Shown: positions 15,288 to 23,745 of the stretch, one piece after another
Layout of the letters: every line of letters begins with the position of its first letter
How positions within the stretch are numbered: the stretch's first letter is position 1
Virus record (IMG/VR): IMGVR_UViG_3300028802_000025
Span: 1-45,583 of that record
Reading direction: 5' to 3' (one strand)
Length of the DNA stretch: 45,583 nucleotides
DNA from: a virus
The notes under the pieces: model-generated
Databases searched by the model: none
What the model was told of the DNA's origin: nothing
Seen by the model: only the letters and a program-made list of their open reading frames with translations
Made by a program: the position numbers and the translations under genes

Positions 15288-15917
15288 ATGCCCGCACGAC
15301 CCCGCAAGACCGAAGCCGCCAAGTCTGACTTCGCCGCACTTCTGGCCGGCGCGAAGCTGCCCGAGCGCACCGTGCCGGTGTGCCTGCGCGGTGACCTGGT
15401 CGCCGAGCACGAGGCCGCCGACCGGGAATTGGAGGTGCTTGCCGAGAAGCCGGTGACCCGGTTCGGCGGCGACGGCAGCGGCGAGCTGCAGGCACGTATC
15501 CGCGACCTCGAAGAGCAGATGCGGGCCGGTACCTACGACTTCCGCCTGCGCGCCCTGGGGCGCACCGTATGGCATGCGTTCGTCGCCGAGCACGTACCGC
15601 GCCCGGACAACGAGCAGGACGCGGCAATCGGCGTAAACACCGAGACGTTCTTCGAGGCGCTTATCAAGGTCTCCACGGTCGATCCGGACATGGGCATCGA
15701 CGTCGAGGCCTACCTGAAGGCGCTCGTCGCGGCCAAGGCCAGCGGATCGCCGTCCCCGAACCTTCCCGACGGCCGATGGCCGGAACTATTCGAGAAGCTC
15801 ACCGACCGACAGTTCGATTCCCTCTCCGATGCGGCGTGGGGCCTGAACCGGCGGGACGTGGACGTCCCTTTCTCGCCCGCCGCATGGCGGCAGAACGGGA
15901 CTTCCGAGCCCGAGTAG
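15288..15917 (+). CDS. Tail assembly chaperone, upstream frame (gpG-like)
   Basis: A 209-aa protein; ATG 15288 has AGGAG at 15276-15280. It should coat the tape measure during tail-tube growth. N-terminal residues are basic and polar, the centre is helical (IRDLEEQMRAGTYDFRLRALG), and the C-terminus contains a helical LFEKLTDRQFDSLSDAAWGLNRR segment often found near the end of actinophage chaperones. Some ribosomes should slip at 15866-15872 to make a 330-aa fusion with the next frame. Overlap with the downstream frame is 34 bp from its first ATG. Confidence 0.85.
   Translation: MPARPRKTEAAKSDFAALLAGAKLPERTVPVCLRGDLVAEHEAADRELEVLAEKPVTRFGGDGSGELQARIRDLEEQMRAGTYDFRLRALGRTVWHAFVAEHVPRPDNEQDAAIGVNTETFFEALIKVSTVDPDMGIDVEAYLKALVAAKASGSPSPNLPDGRWPELFEKLTDRQFDSLSDAAWGLNRRDVDVPFSPAAWRQNGTSEPE
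15866..15872 (+). other. -1 ribosomal slippery heptamer CCCTTTC
   Basis: In the reading frame of the upstream chaperone the heptamer reads C-CCT-TTC, an exact X-XXY-YYZ signal. A one-base backward slip re-pairs as CCC-TTT and continues L-A-R-R-M-A-A into the downstream frame without a stop. Programmed slips of this kind between tail chaperone genes are well established in long-tailed phages. Confidence 0.85.
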
Positions 15918-16279
15918 AACTGGCCGAACGACTAGGCGTCCCGCCGTCGCAGTTGGACGGCCGGGAATCCGCCGAGATCACCGTGTACGAGTACGACGCC
16001 GACGGCCGCCTGGTCCGGTCGATGACGACCCGGGAGCCGCTCTACACCGAGCAGGACCGGGCGGAATTGCTGGCCCTCGGCGTCTACCGCGACGGGCTGT
16101 GCTCGGTGTGCGGCGGGCCGGCCGCCGAATGCCAGTCGCACGAAAACACCGGCCTGACGTTCAAGCCGTCGCGGCTGCGCTGCCGGCGCACCGATGCGGT
16201 GATGGCCGCCCAGTCGGCGCTGCAGAACACCGACCGTCCCGAGGCGCTCGCCTGGTTCACGACCACCGTCCGGAGGTGA
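15884..16279 (+). CDS. Tail assembly chaperone, downstream frame (gpT-like), made by frameshift
   Basis: This frame is probably made only as the C-terminal part of a -1 frameshift fusion. The coordinates give the part from its first ATG (131 codons); after slipping, the fusion adds 135 residues from 15872. It includes a helical ARVELAERLGVPPSQLDG segment, an EITVYEYDADGRLVRS beta strand and, unusually, LCSVCGGPAAEC with a later Cys (RLRC), a possible zinc site. No Shine-Dalgarno site precedes its ATG, which supports frameshifting. Confidence 0.78.
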   Translation: MAAERDFRARVELAERLGVPPSQLDGRESAEITVYEYDADGRLVRSMTTREPLYTEQDRAELLALGVYRDGLCSVCGGPAAECQSHENTGLTFKPSRLRCRRTDAVMAAQSALQNTDRPEALAWFTTTVRR

Positions 16280-16286
16280 TCCTGAC

Positions 16287-18347
16287 ATGGCGCTACGCAC
16301 GGTCGGCGTGAAGCTGATGGCGGAGTTCCAGAGCTACGTCGCCGGGATGAAGACGTCGTCGAAGGCCACCGGCGATCTCGTCGACGACCTTGAGAAGGCG
16401 GCCAAGGCGGGCGACGAGACCGCGATGGCGACCGAGGTCTTCGGCAAGACCGCCAAGTCGGCCGCCCAGCACGTCGAGAAGCTCGACCGGGAGATCAACT
16501 CGGTGGAGAAGGAGCTGCGGCAGCTGGCGGTCGCATACGCCGAGGCGGGCACTGCGGCCGAGCGGGCGGACCTGGACGGTGCGATCGCTCGCAGCAACCG
16601 GGAGCTGACCAAGCTCAAGAAGAACAAGATGGTCCTGAAGGACCTCCTCCCGGACAAGGCCGAGGTCGGCAAGGCGCTGGACGATCTGGTCCCTGACGAC
16701 AAGTTCAAGAAGAAGTTCACGTCGGGCATCTTCGAGGGCTTCTCCGACGGCCTGGCCTCGCTGAAGGGGCCGGCTATCGCGGCGCTCGCCCCGATGCTGG
16801 CCGGCGTCGCCTCCGCCGCGATCATCGGCGGAGCCGCCGGCGCGGGCATCCTCGGCGGTCTGCTGCTGGTCGCGAAGGACCCGCGGGTGCAGGCGGCCGG
16901 TAAGTCGCTGGGTGAGAACCTGCTCGGCGAGCTGAAGAAGGATGCGAACGTCTTCGTCGAGCCGGTACTGAAGCAGATCGGCAAGGTCGAGGTCGCGTTC
17001 CACGGCATGAACGACGACATCAAGCACATCTTCGCCGACTCGGCCAAAGACCTGGACCCGCTGGTCAACGGGATGATCGACGGGACTCACGGGATCCTCA
17101 AGGGCGTCGAGGACCTGGTCCACAAGGGCAAGCCGGTCGTTGACCAGCTCGGGCAGAGCATGGCGGAACTGGGCGATGCGACCGGCCACGCGCTGTCGAT
17201 GATCGCGGGTGGGTCCAAGCCTGCCGCACGGGCGCTGGGTGACCTGTCGGAGAACGTCGGCTACCTGATCACCGGTAGCGGCGGACTGGTGCGGGCGCTG
17301 ACCGAGGTGTACGGGGTCCTGTCCTGGCCGTGGGACAAGGCGAACGATGCGCTGTTCAAGTACTACACGGGTGTCGACAAGGCGGCGGCGAAGACGCACG
17401 TGGCGTCGGTGATCTCCGGTGTGTTCGCCGACGTGCAGAAGACCGTCGCCGTGACGACGCTGTCTGCGGGCGAGGCCGCCGGCAAGGCGGGCATGCAGAT
17501 GCAGACCTACGCCGACAGCATGGACGAGGCCTCCGCGAAGGGCCGCGGCCTGTACGACGCGCAGACTGATCTGGCGCAGGCGGAAGCCGATACCACGAAG
17601 GCGGTCAAGGAGAACGGCCGGACCCTCGACATCAACAGCCAGAAGGGCCGCGACAACCGTAAGGTCCTGTCCGATCTGGCGGGCAAGCTTCAGGCCAACT
17701 ACGACGCTTACGTGAAGGTCAACGGTGAGGGGGGGGCCGCGCAGAAGGTCGCCCAGAACAACCGGGACGCGTTCGTCCGTCTGGCGAGCCAGTTCGGGAT
17801 CACCACGAAGAAGGCCCAGGACCTGGCCACCGAGATGGGCCTGCTGCCGGCCAACAAGAAGACGAACTTCTACGCGAACACCCACGACGCCGAGGCCCGG
17901 ATCGCCGCGCTGAAGGGTCACATCGGCGGCGTGCACGGCAAGACCGTCACCGTGCATGTATCCGTCACCGGGACCGAGAGGCTGGACGCGCTCGGCCACC
18001 GGATCGGCGGGGCCGCGACGGGTGGCCCGATCGAAGGCCCGGGCACCACCACCTCGGACTCGATCCCGATGATGCTGTCCCGCGGCGAGCACGTGTGGAC
18101 TGCGCGGGAGGTCGCCGCGGCGGGCGGCCAGGCCGCCGTGTCAGCGCTGCGCGCGTCGGTGCTGTCGGGGTCGCCCCGGGTGATGCCCTCGAACTTCGGC
18201 CCGCAGAAGATCATCGTCGAGAACCGCAACACCATCGAGTTCGCAGGCGGCCCCGACGCGTTCGGCCAGCTGATGGCGAACACCCTGCGGGTCCGGCCCG
18301 GCATCCGGCAGACGATCGCGAAGACCCTCGGCGTACAGGCGGCCTGA
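16287..18347 (+). CDS. Tape measure protein
   Basis: The 686-aa protein sets tail length and is ejected ahead of the DNA. ATG 16287 follows GGAGGTGAT at 16272. Regions: an N-terminal coiled coil (about 15-125), a hydrophobic Gly/Ala segment at about 165-195 (AIAALAPMLAGVASAAIIGGAAGAG in part) that could insert in the membrane, helices to about 450, and a C-terminal part with GGPIEGPGTTTSDSIPMMLS-GEHVW, a motif common at the end of actinophage tape measures. It is short for the group, predicting a tail of roughly 100 nm at 1.5 angstrom per residue. Confidence 0.93.
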   Translation: MALRTVGVKLMAEFQSYVAGMKTSSKATGDLVDDLEKAAKAGDETAMATEVFGKTAKSAAQHVEKLDREINSVEKELRQLAVAYAEAGTAAERADLDGAIARSNRELTKLKKNKMVLKDLLPDKAEVGKALDDLVPDDKFKKKFTSGIFEGFSDGLASLKGPAIAALAPMLAGVASAAIIGGAAGAGILGGLLLVAKDPRVQAAGKSLGENLLGELKKDANVFVEPVLKQIGKVEVAFHGMNDDIKHIFADSAKDLDPLVNGMIDGTHGILKGVEDLVHKGKPVVDQLGQSMAELGDATGHALSMIAGGSKPAARALGDLSENVGYLITGSGGLVRALTEVYGVLSWPWDKANDALFKYYTGVDKAAAKTHVASVISGVFADVQKTVAVTTLSAGEAAGKAGMQMQTYADSMDEASAKGRGLYDAQTDLAQAEADTTKAVKENGRTLDINSQKGRDNRKVLSDLAGKLQANYDAYVKVNGEGGAAQKVAQNNRDAFVRLASQFGITTKKAQDLATEMGLLPANKKTNFYANTHDAEARIAALKGHIGGVHGKTVTVHVSVTGTERLDALGHRIGGAATGGPIEGPGTTTSDSIPMMLSRGEHVWTAREVAAAGGQAAVSALRASVLSGSPRVMPSNFGPQKIIVENRNTIEFAGGPDAFGQLMANTLRVRPGIRQTIAKTLGVQAA

Positions 18348-21300
18348 TGGACCTCTCGACGCTCGGCCGGTTCCACATTGCCCCCGGCTACGACCCGTCG
18401 CTGCCCGCGACCTGGGTGTGGACCGACCGCAGCCAGGACGTCAACCACATCAACGGCGGCGTCCAGATCACCGGCGGCCGGGGCGACGAGACCAGCCAGG
18501 CCGACGCGGGTAGCGCCACGCTGGAGATCGACAACGCGGGCGGACACTACTGCACCGACAACCCGCTCGGCCGCTGGTACGGGCTGCTGTCCGACGGTTG
18601 CCCGGCCCGGTGGGGCACGATCTCCGGCGCCGAGGCGTTCACGGCCAGCGCCTCCAACGGCTGGGGCACGCCGGACGTCGGCACCAGCTGGACGTTGAGC
18701 GGGACCGCAGCGGACTGGTCGGCCAGCGTCGGCGTCGGCCAGCTCTCACAGACCACGATCAACGCGTTCCGCACCGCCATCCTGGTCGGCGCGGACGCCC
18801 GTAACGGAGACGCCACCTTCGTCGCCTCGGTCCCGGCGACCGCTACCGGCGCGTCGCTCGTCGTCGGCCTCGTCGCACGCCGAACGACCGGCGTCAGCCA
18901 GATCTGGTTCTGCATCGACTTCGGCACCGCCGGCGTGCTCGGCGCCCGGATCAAACGCGACGTTGCCGGAACGACCACGGACCTCGCCGGCACGCCTTCG
19001 GCCGGCACCTACACGCCGGGTCAGCGGATCAAGGCCCGCTGCGTGTGGGACGGCCAGGACCTGCGCATGCGGATCTGGACGGACGGATCCCAGGAGCCGA
19101 CCACCTGGCTGGCCACCGCGACGGATACCCAGTGCGACGGGTCCGCGGTCGGCCTGCAGTTTTGGCGGGTCTCCGGCAACAGCAACAGCTCGCCGCTTGT
19201 CTTCGCCGTCGACGACGTCGAGATCGAGGCGGTCGAGATCTCGGGCCAGGTGCCGGACTTCCCGATCCGCTGGGACGACACCGCGCAGCAATCCTGGTCG
19301 CCGATCGAGATCGCCGGCCCGATGCGCCGGCTCGGGCAGGGCAGCGAGGACCTCCGCTCGCCGATCTACCGGCAACTGTCCGCGCAGAACCCGATGGGCT
19401 ACTGGCCCCTCGAGGACGCCAGCGGCGCGACATCGGCTGCCTCGGGGGTCGCCCGCGGCGCACCGGCAACTGTCGTCGACGGCAGCTTCGGCAACTCCGA
19501 TTGCCCGCCCGGCGCTTCGTCGGCGGTCACCTTGAACACCGCCGGCGTGTCCCGGGTGTCAGGCCGCGGCAAGGCCTGGTCGATCCCGCAAGACGGCTAC
19601 GCGACCATGATCTACGCCCGATTCCCGGCCCTGCCGGCGTCCAGCTCCCCGGTCGGCACCCAGAAGATCCTCGAGATCCCGGCCGCCGGAACGGTGAGCC
19701 GGTGGATCATCTACGCGACGTCGACCGGCTGGTATGTGGAGGGCTACCAGGGCGACGGGTCGCTGCTGGTCAACGTCGGCTCATTCGCGTACGGCATCAA
19801 CCCGCTGCAATGGTTCGCCATCCAGCTCGAGGCGCAGGAGACGGGCGGCACCGTCAACTGGGCGCTGATCTGGCACCAGGTCGGATCAACGGCGTTCTCC
19901 AGTGGCTCGGGCAGCTACACGGGCACCGCGGACCGGATCCCCAACGTATCCGCGTGGGCGCCGGTCGACGGCGCGCTGGTGAGCAACCTGTGGTTCGGCG
20001 ACGACCTGCTCCCCTTCGTCGATGCCGTCTTCATGAAGGTGTCGGCCGGATACGCGGGGGAGCTGGCCGCCGACCGGATCGCCCGCCTGCACACCGAGCA
20101 GGGCGAGACGATCCTGGTCGAGCCCGGCGACAGCGAACCACTCGGCGTGCAGAAGGCCGGCGACTTCCTCGGCCTCGTCCGCGAGGCCGAGGCCGCCGAC
20201 ATGGGCATCCTCTACGAGGCCGGCGCGGGCAACGGCTACCGGCCGCGCGGCGCCCGCTACAACCGGCGCGTCGACCTGACCCTATCGATCCCAGGACTCG
20301 ACCTGGGCGACCCGGCGCCGCAGCCCACCAAGGACGACTCCCGAGTCCGCAACTACTGGACCGTCAGCCGCACCGACGGCTCCTCGGCCACCGACTACGA
20401 CCCGGCGGACGTGGCACGCCGCGGCCGCCGCCCGGACCAGACGACGATCAACATCCAGTCGGACGGCCCGCTCGGCGGCCACGCCGCCTGGCGGGTGTCA
20501 CTGGGCACCTGGGGCGAGTACCGGTGGCCGCAGATCACCTTGGACCTGACGGACCGGCCGGACCTGCTCGCCGCCTGGCGCGGCCGGCGCTACGCCCCCC
20601 GGATCGCGCTGACCGGGATCCCGTCGCAGGGCCCGGTCGGGCAAGACGCGTCACTGACTGCTGAGGGCTGGTCGCAGCAGATCAACTCCGACTCGTGGAA
20701 GGTCACGCTCAACTGCTCCCCGGCGAGACCCTGGGACGTGGGCGTCTGGGACGACCCGAACTACCGCTACGACTCCCGGTCGACGACTCTCGAGGCCGGT
20801 CTCAGCTCGAGCGACGCGCTGGCCGGGCTGATCACCGCGGACCCGGGCGAGTACTGGTCGTGGACGAGCCCGCCGTACGGGCTGACGATCTCCGGCCAGA
20901 AGCAACGGGTTCTCGGCATGAGCCAGCCCGGCTCGGTCGCGGTCGTCGACGGCACGTTCGAGCTCGGCGTCAGCACCTGGGCGGTGACCGGCGGCACCCT
21001 GGCGGCCAGCACAGCGCAGGCCCACCGCGGCACCACCAGCGCCCTGATCACCGTGTCCGGGTCGCCGACCACCGCCCTGATCCGCGATCACACCACCGTC
21101 GCGGCGTCGGCCGGGCAGACGTTCACCACCAAGATGTGGGTCTTCTGCTCGATCTCCACGAACGTCACCGCGGTGATCGACTTCTACAACGGGGCCAGCT
21201 TCATCAGCAGTGCGTTCGCCGTCACTGCGGTCACCGCGAACACCTGGACGGAGATCACCGCGTCCGGCACTGCGCCGGCCACGACGACCCGGCTGGAGTA

Positions 21301-21490
21301 CGGGCCGTCGTTGGGCGGCTCACCCGCGAACGGGACGCTGCTGTACGTCGACGACGTCGACATCCTGCGCACCGACGCGCAGTCCGGGCGGCAACTGGCG
21401 ACGCTCACCCGCGGCATCAACGGGATCACGAAGAGCCTGCCGGTGGGTGCGGCAGTCCATGTGAGCAACTCGGGAAGGTGGGCGTTGTGA
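18347..21490 (+). CDS. Large minor tail protein with lectin-like and carbohydrate-binding domains
   Basis: A 1047-aa protein at the tail tip. Its ATG overlaps the tape-measure stop. The start (STLGRFHIAPGYDPSLPATWVWTDRS in part) and an early GDETSQADAGSATLEIDN segment match the distal-tail beta module of actinophages. Middle: two concanavalin/laminin G-like stretches, one around 90-300 and one beginning PMGYWPLEDASGA near 347. C-terminus: VDGTFELGVSTWAVTGGTLA near 865, a CBM4/9-like carbohydrate-binding domain ending DVDILR. It is probably both structural baseplate hub and receptor-binding protein for cell-wall glycans. Stop overlaps the next GTG. Confidence 0.85.
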   Translation: MDLSTLGRFHIAPGYDPSLPATWVWTDRSQDVNHINGGVQITGGRGDETSQADAGSATLEIDNAGGHYCTDNPLGRWYGLLSDGCPARWGTISGAEAFTASASNGWGTPDVGTSWTLSGTAADWSASVGVGQLSQTTINAFRTAILVGADARNGDATFVASVPATATGASLVVGLVARRTTGVSQIWFCIDFGTAGVLGARIKRDVAGTTTDLAGTPSAGTYTPGQRIKARCVWDGQDLRMRIWTDGSQEPTTWLATATDTQCDGSAVGLQFWRVSGNSNSSPLVFAVDDVEIEAVEISGQVPDFPIRWDDTAQQSWSPIEIAGPMRRLGQGSEDLRSPIYRQLSAQNPMGYWPLEDASGATSAASGVARGAPATVVDGSFGNSDCPPGASSAVTLNTAGVSRVSGRGKAWSIPQDGYATMIYARFPALPASSSPVGTQKILEIPAAGTVSRWIIYATSTGWYVEGYQGDGSLLVNVGSFAYGINPLQWFAIQLEAQETGGTVNWALIWHQVGSTAFSSGSGSYTGTADRIPNVSAWAPVDGALVSNLWFGDDLLPFVDAVFMKVSAGYAGELAADRIARLHTEQGETILVEPGDSEPLGVQKAGDFLGLVREAEAADMGILYEAGAGNGYRPRGARYNRRVDLTLSIPGLDLGDPAPQPTKDDSRVRNYWTVSRTDGSSATDYDPADVARRGRRPDQTTINIQSDGPLGGHAAWRVSLGTWGEYRWPQITLDLTDRPDLLAAWRGRRYAPRIALTGIPSQGPVGQDASLTAEGWSQQINSDSWKVTLNCSPARPWDVGVWDDPNYRYDSRSTTLEAGLSSSDALAGLITADPGEYWSWTSPPYGLTISGQKQRVLGMSQPGSVAVVDGTFELGVSTWAVTGGTLAASTAQAHRGTTSALITVSGSPTTALIRDHTTVAASAGQTFTTKMWVFCSISTNVTAVIDFYNGASFISSAFAVTAVTANTWTEITASGTAPATTTRLEYGPSLGGSPANGTLLYVDDVDILRTDAQSGRQLATLTRGINGITKSLPVGAAVHVSNSGRWAL

Positions 21491-21930
21491 CGGTCTTCGC
21501 CGGCGATGTCATCTCCGCGACCGACGTGAACCGGCGGGTCGGCACGACCACGGGACTGTCCGACAGTTCGGCGACCTCCGGCACGACGGAGCTGTCGATC
21601 GATCAGGTCACCGCGTTTCTGATCGCGGGCCGCCGGTACACGATCACGTGGGATACGCAGTGGCTCGGCACGGTCGCCGCTGACGTCTTCTTCCTGCTCA
21701 TCCGGGAGGGCTCTGGGATCGCGGGCAACCAGCTCGACTTCACCACGGTGAAGGTCGGGGCTGCGACGATCACGACCGAAGCGGCAATCCTGATGGTCGA
21801 CTACACGGCCTCCGCCACGGGCAGCCAGACGTTCACGGCGACGTTCCGGCGCTCGTCAGGCACGGGCACGCTGACCGCGAAGGCCAGCTCGACGCAGCCC
21901 CGGACCCTCAAAGCCGAGTACGCGGACTAG
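21487..21930 (+). CDS. Minor tail protein
   Basis: A 147-aa protein from GTG 21487, coupled to the large tail protein. It begins TVFAGDVISATDVNRR, an opening seen in many actinophage tail-tip proteins, followed by a beta-rich Thr-heavy body (RRYTITWDTQWLGTVAADVFFLLIREG in part; SQTFTATFRRSSGTGTLTAKAS), consistent with a small trimeric beta domain at the tail tip. No catalytic motif. Likely a receptor-contact or baseplate accessory. Confidence 0.75.
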   Translation: MTVFAGDVISATDVNRRVGTTTGLSDSSATSGTTELSIDQVTAFLIAGRRYTITWDTQWLGTVAADVFFLLIREGSGIAGNQLDFTTVKVGAATITTEAAILMVDYTASATGSQTFTATFRRSSGTGTLTAKASSTQPRTLKAEYAD

Positions 21931-21939
21931 GAGATCACC

Positions 21940-22692
21940 ATGGCCGACTGGATCCTGATCCCGTGCCTGCGGGCGCTGTTCATGGAGTTCGACCGGATCG
22001 CCCCGTCCCGTGACCACGCGTCGGACGGCGACCTCGGCGACGCGGCGCACCGGCTGGAGGTCTCGGACCACAACCCGGACGAGACCGGGAAGGTGCCGAT
22101 CCACGACGCGGACCACCTCAACGAGGTCCACGCGATCGACGTCGACAACAACCTGAACGAGTCCGACCTGACCATGGAGAAGGTCGTCCAGTTCCTGCTC
22201 GGCCGCTGCAGGTCCGGCGCCGAGAAGCGTCTGCGCTACATCATCTACAACCGCAGGATCTGGTCGGCGAGCTCTGGCTGGGTACAGAAGACGTACACCG
22301 GGTCGTCGCCGCACACCGAGCACGCCCACTTCAGCGCCTCGTACGAAACCAACCTCGAGGCATCGACCGCCTCATGGCACCTGGAGGAGATCCCCGTGGC
22401 CCTGACCGCCGCCGACAAGACCTGGATCACCGGGCAGATCGCCGCCGCCGTGACGAAGGTCGCGGCCGACAACACCGCCAAGGTCGACGACCTCCTCGCC
22501 GTGAAGATCGACGACAAGGCCAACCCGAACCGCACCGTCGGCGACCTCTACCGCGACCTGGCGAAGCTGCGCGGCTACCTCGTCGGCGACAACGCGGACA
22601 CCTCGAATGCCGCGATCCCCGACGTCGCGCCGGTCGGCCAGATGACGATGGCTGCCCGCGCCGTTCTCGCCGCGCCGCCGGCCAAGCCGTGA
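21940..22692 (+). CDS. Endolysin-like peptidase (M15/LAS type) with C-terminal helical domain
   Basis: A 250-aa protein with AGGAG at 21930 before ATG 21940. Residues 30-135 show a LAS-metallopeptidase pattern: a SDHNPD turn near 47-52, HAIDVDNN near 68-75 and SPHTEHAHFS near 124-133, giving the His/Asp/His zinc ligands. Such enzymes cut peptide cross-links of peptidoglycan. The C-terminal part (about 150-220) is a helical, coiled-coil-like region (KTWITGQIAAAVTKVA). There is no signal peptide, so export would rely on a holin from the genes just downstream. A virion-associated hydrolase is an alternative. Confidence 0.78.
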   Translation: MADWILIPCLRALFMEFDRIAPSRDHASDGDLGDAAHRLEVSDHNPDETGKVPIHDADHLNEVHAIDVDNNLNESDLTMEKVVQFLLGRCRSGAEKRLRYIIYNRRIWSASSGWVQKTYTGSSPHTEHAHFSASYETNLEASTASWHLEEIPVALTAADKTWITGQIAAAVTKVAADNTAKVDDLLAVKIDDKANPNRTVGDLYRDLAKLRGYLVGDNADTSNAAIPDVAPVGQMTMAARAVLAAPPAKP

Positions 22693-22717
22693 TCCGGCCT
22701 CGGACCAAGGCGGATCA
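22690..22717 (+). promoter_or_regulatory. Hairpin over the start of the next lysis gene
   Basis: TGATCCG (22690-22696) pairs with CGGATCA (22711-22717), with inner pairing CCT/AGG. The AAGG ribosome-site-like sequence lies in the stem, directly before GTG 22721. It could damp translation of the holin-type gene. Seen directly; function inferred. Confidence 0.4.
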
Positions 22718-22720
22718 TGA

Positions 22721-22987
22721 GTGAGCCCCGAGAAGCTGATCGGCTACGTCCGGGACGCGGGGTGCGTGCTGGTGGGACTGGGCGGGATCACGTATCAGAT
22801 CGTCTCCGGGAACGTGAACGGGCAACTGCTCACCACGTGCATGGGCCTGCTGGGCATCGCCGGGGGGATCAGGGTGTGGCAGCTGCGGCCCGGTTCGAGC
22901 TCGGCTGGTCGCGGGCGGTCGTCGCCGTCGCGCTCGTCGGCCTCGCACTCGCCGTCGTCCTCCTCCTCGGCGGAGGGTGAGTCGTGA
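22721..22987 (+). CDS. Holin-type small membrane protein
   Basis: An 88-aa protein from GTG 22721. The first 52 residues contain two hydrophobic stretches (GCVLVGLGGITYQIV; LLTTCMGLLGIAGG) separated by a short polar turn, which suits two membrane helices. The last 30 residues are Ser/Arg-rich, as often in this actinophage gene family. The stop overlaps the next GTG by four bases. A second frame in the same DNA (22717/22876-22980) also codes a hydrophobic segment. Probably part of the holin system, from position after the endolysin. Confidence 0.65.
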   Translation: MSPEKLIGYVRDAGCVLVGLGGITYQIVSGNVNGQLLTTCMGLLGIAGGIRVWQLRPGSSSAGRGRSSPSRSSASHSPSSSSSAEGES

Positions 22988-23262
22988 GCACGCCGTACGT
23001 GCGCTTCTGGTACGCGATCGCCGTGGCGTTCATCGCGGTGGTCGGGATCGCCACAGCGGGCGTGGTCTACACCAACTACGTCCAGAAGCAGGCGGAGCAC
23101 CGCGCCGAGGTGGCCCGGCAGGAGTCGGACCGGCGCTGGTGCTCGCTGCTCGTCGACATCGGCAACTCGCAGCGGGCGGTACCGCCGAAGACGGAGTCCG
23201 GCAAGCGGTTCGCGGCGGAGATCGACCGACTGCGCCACGAGTTCGGCTGCCCGGAGAAGTGA
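22984..23262 (+). CDS. Membrane protein with one N-terminal helix and coiled coil
   Basis: A 92-aa protein, GTG 22984. Residues 9-31 form a clear membrane helix (AIAVAFIAVVGIATAGVVY); the following KQAEHRAEVARQESDRRW region is a charged helix predicted to lie outside or as a coiled coil, with two Cys near 53 and 89. Layout recalls the small membrane protein that often ends the lysis cassette of actinophages (holin or Rz-like helper). A hairpin ends the operon. Confidence 0.7.
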   Translation: MSTPYVRFWYAIAVAFIAVVGIATAGVVYTNYVQKQAEHRAEVARQESDRRWCSLLVDIGNSQRAVPPKTESGKRFAAEIDRLRHEFGCPEK

Positions 23263-23280
23263 CGGGGGCCTGAGCCCCCG
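23263..23280. terminator. Hairpin between convergent genes
   Basis: CGGGGGC and GCCCCCG pair around CTGA, starting at the stop of the lysis operon and just before the 3' end of a minus-strand gene. It could end transcription in both directions. There is no T-run. Confidence 0.6.
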
Positions 23281-23283
23281 GCC

Positions 23284-23460
23284 CTAGATCAGTCCGAGCC
23301 GGTCGAGGCCTTCGACGATGTCGGCGTGGATCTCGCCGGGGAGCCGGTCGAGGATCTCGTAGAGGTCCGCTCCGGCCTTCAGGTTGGTCTTGATCGCGGC
23401 CAGCAGCCCGGCCAGGAGGATCGTCTCGGTGGTCTGCTCTTCGATCTCCAGCGTGTCCAT
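23284..23460 (-). CDS. Small acidic helical protein
   Basis: A 58-aa protein read leftwards. The ATG (23460) has an AGGGAG ribosome site at 23473-23468, seven bases away. The sequence is wholly helical and Leu/Glu-rich (ETILLAGLLAAIKTNLKAGA; LYEILDRLPGEIHADIVEGL). Upstream lie two copies of the 15-bp palindrome (23490-23504, 23510-23524), each with a TAGACT -10-like core. No family recognised. The shared operator suggests control together with the HTH gene at 23545-23745. Confidence 0.7.
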   Translation of the reverse strand: MDTLEIEEQTTETILLAGLLAAIKTNLKAGADLYEILDRLPGEIHADIVEGLDRLGLI

Positions 23461-23489
23461 CTTCCGTCTCCCTGTCTCGCTCGCCCTTA

Positions 23490-23504
23490 TGTAGATAGTC
23501 TACA
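23490..23504. promoter_or_regulatory. 15-bp palindrome, operator copy 1
   Basis: TGTAGA-TAG-TCTACA, a perfect hyphenated inverted repeat 30 bp upstream of the small acidic gene. On the minus strand its core contains TAGACT, a good -10 hexamer. With copy 2 it is spaced 20 bp centre to centre, about two helical turns. Confidence 0.65.
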
Positions 23505-23509
23505 GGGCC

Positions 23510-23524
23510 TGTAGCCAGTCTACA
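23510..23524. promoter_or_regulatory. 15-bp palindrome, operator copy 2
   Basis: TGTAG-CCAGT-CTACA, identical to copy 3 at 23745-23759 and close to copy 1. The half sites TGTAG/CTACA are shared by all three. It lies between the two minus-strand genes. Confidence 0.65.
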
Positions 23525-23544
23525 AGGGGTTGGGCCGAGGTTCT

Positions 23545-23745
23545 TCAGGAAGTTTTCCGAGGCTTGCCCTGCCACTTCCGCAGCGTCATCCGGTCGATGC
23601 CGGACTCGCGCGCCACCTGCGCCTCAGGCTTCCCCGCCGCCAGCTCAGCCAGGGCAAGCGGCTTGATCAGAGCGGTCACCTCGTCCAGCCGCTCGCGCAA
23701 CTCGACGCGGCGCTGGCCCAACTCGATCAACGTCAGCTCAGTCAT
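23545..23745 (-). CDS. Small helix-turn-helix DNA-binding protein
   Basis: A 66-aa protein read leftwards. The N-terminal half is a charged helix (TLIELGQRRVELRERLDEVTALIK in part), probably for dimerisation. The C-terminal half is a compact HTH: AAGKPEAQVARESGIDRMTLRKW, of the resolvase/homeodomain-like type. The ATG overlaps the last base of operator copy 3 and has no Shine-Dalgarno site, while TAGACT sits at -12 to -7, so the transcript may be leaderless and self-regulated. Likely binds the three palindromes here. Confidence 0.72.
   Translation of the reverse strand: MTELTLIELGQRRVELRERLDEVTALIKPLALAELAAGKPEAQVARESGIDRMTLRKWQGKPRKTS

Noticed and set aside
16293-18092. Long minus-strand frame opposite the tape measure
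   Set aside because: Shadow frame; the plus frame has clear tape-measure features and a good ribosome site.
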